Shown here: piece after piece, positions 30,787 through 35,491 of the stretch
How positions within the stretch are numbered: position 1 is the stretch's first letter
How the letters are laid out: each line of letters starts with the position of its first letter
Virus record (IMG/VR): IMGVR_UViG_3300008516_000251
Coordinates: 1-35,491 of that record
DNA: 35,491 nt
Reading direction: 5' to 3' (one strand)
Source: a virus
Position numbers and translations under genes: made by a program
The notes under the pieces: generated by a model
Seen by the model: only the letters and a program-made list of their open reading frames with translations
The model's database searches: none
What the model was told of the DNA's origin: nothing

Positions 30787-33438
30787 TTAGGTTAATCGTG
30801 GTTTGCTTCCCAGTCCACCCTGCTCTATTCTTTGTATATTAGATTGTTGTATTGGCACTCCTGCGTCACCCAGAGACGAACCCTTGGCCGCATCTTCTTG
30901 AGCACCGAAAGCCAACCTATTAATATTGACATCTCTTGCTCTTAACCTTGCCTGTGGTTTTCCACCAGCAAGCAGTTCATACATCCTCTTTTGTTTTAGT
31001 GTGAGATCATACGCTTTGTTTTTCAACACAAGCCTCGCCGTATCTCTCCACGCGTTTAATTGCTCTGGGTTCAACGCTTTCATAACCGCTATGTCAATTT
31101 CGTTTAGAGTAAAGTCCGCCATCCTTTCTAATATGCGCTGTGGATTATTAATGGTATCCAGGACTTTACTATATTTGTTCCACCCAGCAGTGTCTTTTTG
31201 AGAAGACGGAAGATACGCATTCATTAACCTCATTAGTGCTGTGGCACTCTCGACCTCTTTCTGGGCGGTGACGCCATCAACTCCAGATTCCTTGAGCCCT
31301 TTCATTAGGTTCTCTTCCCAGTTATTAATGGAATCTTCTGACAGATTCTCGCGGGTATCAAACAGTTCTTCGTTTGTCATTCTAACAAAAGGAATCTTTA
31401 AGGATGCTTTCCCTCCCTTTGCCAGTTTGCCGACGACTTCACCGATTGGAGCAACACGCCCGCCAGCGGCTGACATAGAGCCAAGCCTTGAGACCATACG
31501 CCTTCCTAGCGGTTTCAACAATACACCAGATCCAGCAGCCGCAATAGCGGCAGTTTTAAGATTCCCAGTTTTGTAATATGCTGGCGCACCGCCAGTCACA
31601 ACCCCAAATGCGGAGCCAGCCACTATCCTTTTGCCCCAGTCTACACCAAGTTGTTTGATGATTCCGCCCTTCACACTTTGTGCGTTCTTTAAAGATGTCT
31701 TCGCCACCGTAAGGCCGCTATTCGCTGCGTGTTGAGCAATTAGACTATCTGCGAGAATCTTTTCTTCTCTGATCACTACAGCCTGTGCTGCCTTCGCTAT
31801 GGCACCTGCTTCTGTCATTTCTCTGGCCGCCCTTCCCGCTCCTGTCACGGCTGCGCCGAGTACTTCCGCACCCTCTGCCGTGAATTGTTGTCCTGCCTCT
31901 GCTTTTGTTATAGCATTTAATTTGGCAAGAGACGATTCAGCAGTCGCTACTCTTGTGACCAAGTTTGTTTTTGCCTCGGCAACCACACCCTCTGCTTTCA
32001 TTACAGTATCATTGGCTCTCTTGGCGTTTGACTCTGCCGCCTTCATTACAATCTTGGCTTCTCCAACATCTTTTCCTTTGACAAACAGTTCTTTTATCTT
32101 GCCAGCATATGGCACTTGGCTGGCACCCTTTTTAGCCAGCCACCCAACGCCGCTACCAGCAAGTCCGACGCCACCATAAATGGCACCGCCAATTCCAGCC
32201 TTCTTGAGTATTTTGCCAACATCATATTTACCTTCGGCAACCTGTTTGCCAAACTCCGCGCCAGCCTCTATCTCGGCTCCCAAGGCAGCCTCACCAAAAA
32301 TTCTGGTCGCTCCTTTTCTGTAAGCAGTTTTGGTCATGGCCTGTTTCAGAGTAGCACGACTACCAGCACTCAACAGTCCTCTGGCTCCAACAGCAGCAGC
32401 ACCTTTAGCCCCAAGACTAACGGGACCAGCACCAACGAAAAACCAAGGGACGGTTCCAGCGATCTCACCAGCGCCATACAAATATGGGCTCTCTTCTTGT
32501 GCTATTCCCATAGCCTTCTTATATTCTTTTGGCCCAAGGACAGCCTTGTAATAAAGGCTTGCCAGATGAAAAGAGCCGCCCATCTGTGTGCCAGCACCGA
32601 AGTGCCCGAACTCATCTTCCGAATACATCTCATGTCCCATTCTTTGGAGATATCGCTCTTTGTTTTCTGGGAAAAGCCCAGCGTCTGCGGCCTTTTGTAT
32701 TTTGTCTTTTGGAATCCACAGATATTCTTCCGTTTCTGGATTATAGAAAGATGCTCCATCAGAGCCTACATAAACTGTTTGTTTGCCAAACCCCTGTTTT
32801 TGAGCAGTACTGTAAGTATCTAAATTACCCTTTTTAATGGCCTCTCTTTTCACAAAGTCTCTGTGTGCCTGACCCTTAAGTTTGCCAGATAACCACATTG
32901 TTTTTGCTTCTGGGTGTGGCTCGAAATCTTTTGAATCAATGCGCCTACGCTCTACCTCATCGCCCACTTGGACAGGGAATGGAACATCAACATTAATTTC
33001 TTTGTCGTGTATTCTGGCTTTTAGTATCTCGGCTCTTTTCTTCGGTTGAAAGAAATAGCGAGCACCACGAAGACCAACATAACCGAATGGCTTTGGCACA
33101 ACATTTTCCAACCACTCCTGCATCGAGGCGAGTTTCTCAAATCTCTGAAGCCTCTCCTGTTCCGACATAGGTGTTGGCTCGGCTCCTTTCCACTCGCGAT
33201 AAGTTTTTGCCATAAGTTCAAGAGTTGATGGCTTTTCAACAGCAGGCTCAACAACTGCTTGTTCTCTGGTCTCTGCTTCTACGACTTCAGCATCTACCGC
33301 AGCCTGCCTTTCAGCATCTTCTTCAGCCTCTCTACGCTTATATTCTTCTAATTCGGGTTTCTTCATCCTAACCCAAGGCGGATCAAGACCCTCTATGGTT
33401 GGCCCTAATTGTTCCTGTTCTGGGATTCTAGGCGACAT
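30787..33438 (-). CDS. Internal virion / DNA-ejection-type protein, 883 aa
   Basis: Long, Ala/Gly/Lys-rich protein. Residues about 30-75 are a highly charged helix. Residues about 85-330 are mixed, with FGYVGLRGARYFF. Residues about 330-440 contain Gly/Ala-rich hydrophobic stretches (IAGTVPWFFVGAGPVSLGAK; AGIGGAIYGGVGLAGSGVGW) that could enter a membrane. Coiled coils follow to about 590, and the rest is helical. Size, composition and place after the tail genes resemble podovirus internal proteins ejected with DNA. No lytic transglycosylase motif is evident. GAGGT precedes ATG 33438. No specific family match. Confidence 0.5.
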   Translation of the reverse strand: MSPRIPEQEQLGPTIEGLDPPWVRMKKPELEEYKRREAEEDAERQAAVDAEVVEAETREQAVVEPAVEKPSTLELMAKTYREWKGAEPTPMSEQERLQRFEKLASMQEWLENVVPKPFGYVGLRGARYFFQPKKRAEILKARIHDKEINVDVPFPVQVGDEVERRRIDSKDFEPHPEAKTMWLSGKLKGQAHRDFVKREAIKKGNLDTYSTAQKQGFGKQTVYVGSDGASFYNPETEEYLWIPKDKIQKAADAGLFPENKERYLQRMGHEMYSEDEFGHFGAGTQMGGSFHLASLYYKAVLGPKEYKKAMGIAQEESPYLYGAGEIAGTVPWFFVGAGPVSLGAKGAAAVGARGLLSAGSRATLKQAMTKTAYRKGATRIFGEAALGAEIEAGAEFGKQVAEGKYDVGKILKKAGIGGAIYGGVGLAGSGVGWLAKKGASQVPYAGKIKELFVKGKDVGEAKIVMKAAESNAKRANDTVMKAEGVVAEAKTNLVTRVATAESSLAKLNAITKAEAGQQFTAEGAEVLGAAVTGAGRAAREMTEAGAIAKAAQAVVIREEKILADSLIAQHAANSGLTVAKTSLKNAQSVKGGIIKQLGVDWGKRIVAGSAFGVVTGGAPAYYKTGNLKTAAIAAAGSGVLLKPLGRRMVSRLGSMSAAGGRVAPIGEVVGKLAKGGKASLKIPFVRMTNEELFDTRENLSEDSINNWEENLMKGLKESGVDGVTAQKEVESATALMRLMNAYLPSSQKDTAGWNKYSKVLDTINNPQRILERMADFTLNEIDIAVMKALNPEQLNAWRDTARLVLKNKAYDLTLKQKRMYELLAGGKPQARLRARDVNINRLAFGAQEDAAKGSSLGDAGVPIQQSNIQRIEQGGLGSKPRLT

Positions 33439-33453
33439 AAATTTACCTCACGA

Positions 33454-35061
33454 TTATTCTTTTTGCTTTCTAGCGCCCTTTGGCGGTATCACGGCGGATG
33501 GTCCCTTTTTCATTTTCAACTCTTCTTGTAGTTGTTTCTTCCAAGGATCAATGTTATAAAGGCCCTTGTAAGATCTCAATGTTGCTGCCCCACTCTTGAT
33601 TATGTCTCTCCTAATGTTCTTTAACCTGCTAATCAACTGATCCCTTGAAATGAAGACGGCATCGGTAATCGCCTTATATCTCTGGAAATCTTGCTCGGTC
33701 ATAACACCAGTCTCTCTGGCTTTTCGCAGACTTACTGCGAGTGGAATGAGATATTGTTTTCTCAATGCCTCTGCCTCTGTATTGGGCAACCTTCTTGCTA
33801 TATGACCATACTCTTTTAATTTGCCCAAATCTTCTTGAGTCGTCTTTACAACTTCTAGTGCCTCCATCTTTCCACGCCAATGTGATACGGCGGCAGGAGA
33901 AGGAGTGCCAGCCAGTTTCGCTCCCTTGGCAACTCGTGGAACATGCCACTTAATCCCTTTGGAAACGGTGTAAGATTTCCTCTTAACATCTCTTGCTTTC
34001 TCTTCTGCGGTTAAAAGAACATTGGAAATATGAGAATCGATCTTGTCGATCTCGTTGGCTGTATCGATTTTTATTTTTGCTATATCAGATGCCAGCCCAA
34101 TCTTCGCCAGTTCCTTTTGCGATTGGCGCAGCACGGCGATTTTTCTATCCTTTTCAAGAACGCGCCACTTATCATATACGAACGCTCTTTCCGAGGCAGT
34201 GTAATTACGCTGGTTCATCATATTTTCTAGATTGGCTTTTTGGGCAGCGACATCACGATTGATGGCAGCATTTAACAAATCAAATGCTCTGTTCTTAAGC
34301 CTTCCGCCAGTATATCCTTCAGCATAACCGCCCATTGCTGCTCCTAGAACATGTAGAGCCTTGGCCCACAAAGGCATATTCCTAACATAACGATGTGGAT
34401 CTATCTTTGTATCAGCGACTTTTTTATTAATGTCTTCCAACCTTTTCTTATATGTGCCAAGTGCTGTTTTCTCTGCCTTTGATTCACCCGAGAGTCTGGA
34501 CACTTCTTCGCCCAGTTGTTTGATTTCGTCTGTTATCCTATACTCTACTTTCTTTTTAGCGGCTATCTTTTGCCCCATTAATCCCTTTTCTTGGAGCACG
34601 CCAAGTTCATATTTCCTTTTCACTTCACTCGCCTGACCTCTTAACTTGTCAGCACCAGCAAGCATTTTCCTGGATTTCGTTTCATCAGATCTCGCCGCAC
34701 GCTCTTCTAGCCTGGTAGCCTTATTCTCAAGAACCATAGCCCTATCTTCAGCGGCAGCCTTTCTCTCTGCCCATTGCTCTCTTTTAGTAATGGGGATTGG
34801 CGGGCCAAACACCTCTTCTTCTGGGATCTCTTCTTCTTGTGGCCAAGGACCAGGGATAAGTCTCTCTCCCTCTCCCTCACCAATAAGTGCTCCCCTTTGT
34901 CTTTCGGCAATGGAGAGTTGTTGTGGAGCCCAATCCGTTTTGTAATACGGCAAACCTGGAGTGACACTGGTAGATCCCGAAGACGAACGAGTCGGCAAAG
35001 GAATCGGAAGACCAGTTGCTGTGGTTGGATCTGCGCCAGCAGTTGGATCGCCATTAACCAT
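33454..35061 (-). CDS. Coiled-coil internal/tail protein, 535 aa
   Basis: GGGAGGT precedes ATG 35061, which overlaps the S74 gene stop as TAATG. The N-terminus is Pro/Thr/Ser-rich. Residues about 90-225 are a continuous coiled coil. A glycine-containing segment LHVLGAAMGGYAEGYTGGRL followed by DLLNAAINRDVAAQKANLEN resembles a pattern in proteins near the tail genes of other podovirus-like phages (a small hydrophobic hinge, then a long helix). The C-terminus is basic. Probably an internal or ejection protein acting with its neighbours. The function is unproven. Confidence 0.55.
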   Translation of the reverse strand: MVNGDPTAGADPTTATGLPIPLPTRSSSGSTSVTPGLPYYKTDWAPQQLSIAERQRGALIGEGEGERLIPGPWPQEEEIPEEEVFGPPIPITKREQWAERKAAAEDRAMVLENKATRLEERAARSDETKSRKMLAGADKLRGQASEVKRKYELGVLQEKGLMGQKIAAKKKVEYRITDEIKQLGEEVSRLSGESKAEKTALGTYKKRLEDINKKVADTKIDPHRYVRNMPLWAKALHVLGAAMGGYAEGYTGGRLKNRAFDLLNAAINRDVAAQKANLENMMNQRNYTASERAFVYDKWRVLEKDRKIAVLRQSQKELAKIGLASDIAKIKIDTANEIDKIDSHISNVLLTAEEKARDVKRKSYTVSKGIKWHVPRVAKGAKLAGTPSPAAVSHWRGKMEALEVVKTTQEDLGKLKEYGHIARRLPNTEAEALRKQYLIPLAVSLRKARETGVMTEQDFQRYKAITDAVFISRDQLISRLKNIRRDIIKSGAATLRSYKGLYNIDPWKKQLQEELKMKKGPSAVIPPKGARKQKE

Positions 35062-35491
35062 TATATTCTACCTCCCATTTGTTGCATCATTGCTCGCAAC
35101 GCTTCAATATCAGGTTTTTCTTCAGCCATTCCACCAGCCAAAGCACCCTGTTGTGGTGCTACTGGAGAAGGTCGCTGCATTTCAGCACCACCAGCGAGCA
35201 TTGAACTTCTTAAAGACCCAGGATCTTGTGCTCTAACATCTGGATATGTTCCAACATCTCCCTCAAGACCTCTAACCCTTTCGTTTAGGTTCGCTAGCGA
35301 AGCCATAGCAACTGGGTTAAATGTCTTTGGTGAGTAATCTACCATTTTTGTTCCAGCAGGACCAGTATCACTAACCATACTGGCACCTAGTGGACTTCTC
35401 TCAAGGTCTTGTGCCATTACGCCAGTTTGGCGTCCTGGAGGACCAAACCCTGGTTTATAATCAAACTCGTAAGCAGTAATGGTATCAAGCA
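35061..35491 (-). CDS. S74-chaperone virion protein, 3' part (continues from position 1)
   Basis: This is the C-terminal 142 residues of the gene whose start is at 1234. It enters at the right edge as VLDTITAYEFDYKPGFG, followed by GRQTGVMAQDLERS, GTKMVDYSPKTFNPVAMASL and a terminal helix NLNERVRGLEG. These are the hallmark blocks of the S74 intramolecular chaperone of phage tail and virion proteins, which guides trimer folding and may cut itself off. Beyond the usual end there is an extra low-complexity tail of about 80 residues (Gly/Ala/Met-rich). No start codon for a separate gene with a ribosome site is seen at its left, which supports fusion with the fragment at 1-1234. Confidence 0.8.
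   Translation of the reverse strand, partial: LDTITAYEFDYKPGFGPPGRQTGVMAQDLERSPLGASMVSDTGPAGTKMVDYSPKTFNPVAMASLANLNERVRGLEGDVGTYPDVRAQDPGSLRSSMLAGGAEMQRPSPVAPQQGALAGGMAEEKPDIEALRAMMQQMGGRI

Noticed and set aside
32116-32823. Rightward 235-codon open frame inside the 883-residue protein gene
   Set aside because: Antisense to an Ala/Gly-rich gene, which commonly leaves the opposite strand open; no ribosome site.

Overview
The window looks like a complete, circularly closed genome of a short-tailed (podovirus-like) Caudoviricetes phage. It has been opened at an arbitrary point inside one gene. The leftward gene running off position 1 continues in frame at position 35491, and the two halves together make one S74-type chaperone-tailed virion protein. 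No integrase, plasmid partition gene, rRNA or host housekeeping gene is visible. The host cannot be named. It is probably a bacterium that uses Shine-Dalgarno initiation, because almost every gene has a good AGGAG-type site. The standard bacterial code fits throughout.

Layout: one very long leftward (minus) transcription unit starts near 23.5 kb, runs down to position 1, wraps round and continues from 35491 to about 26.85 kb. In transcription order it holds: small early-type genes (DUF3820-like, zinc-finger protein); a repeat-rich non-coding stretch (origin candidate); an unknown gene with a tRNA-Arg(TCT) abutting its stop; unknown small genes, a cold-shock protein and a GNAT-like acetyltransferase; then terminase large subunit, portal, scaffold, major capsid protein, a capsid-auxiliary protein, a 1707-residue protein made of eight tandem head-tail adaptor domains, a tail fibre, a nozzle-like protein and the S74 protein. 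After the junction come two internal or ejection-type proteins, two paralogous beta-rich proteins, a second repetitive fibre, one or two holin-like membrane proteins and a pair of tiny paralogous proteins. A short rightward (plus) operon from 23.6 to 26.9 kb encodes two small proteins, a double-HNH endonuclease, a cytosine-C5 DNA methyltransferase and an unknown protein.

Between the two units (23.04-23.6 kb) lies a dense control region. It holds a multi-hairpin segment, a 29-bp inverted repeat with a leftward sigma70-like promoter in and beside its loop, and an 18-bp perfect palindrome that looks like an operator.

The most unusual features are the eight-fold fused adaptor and a marked enrichment of the tripeptide Asp-Gly-Tyr. 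By my count there are 41 copies in seven tail or accessory virion proteins and none in terminase, portal, scaffold or major capsid. The tripeptide uses varied codons, which points to selection on the protein. I recognise no DNA polymerase, helicase, primase or endolysin, so replication and lysis must depend on the host or on unrecognised proteins.
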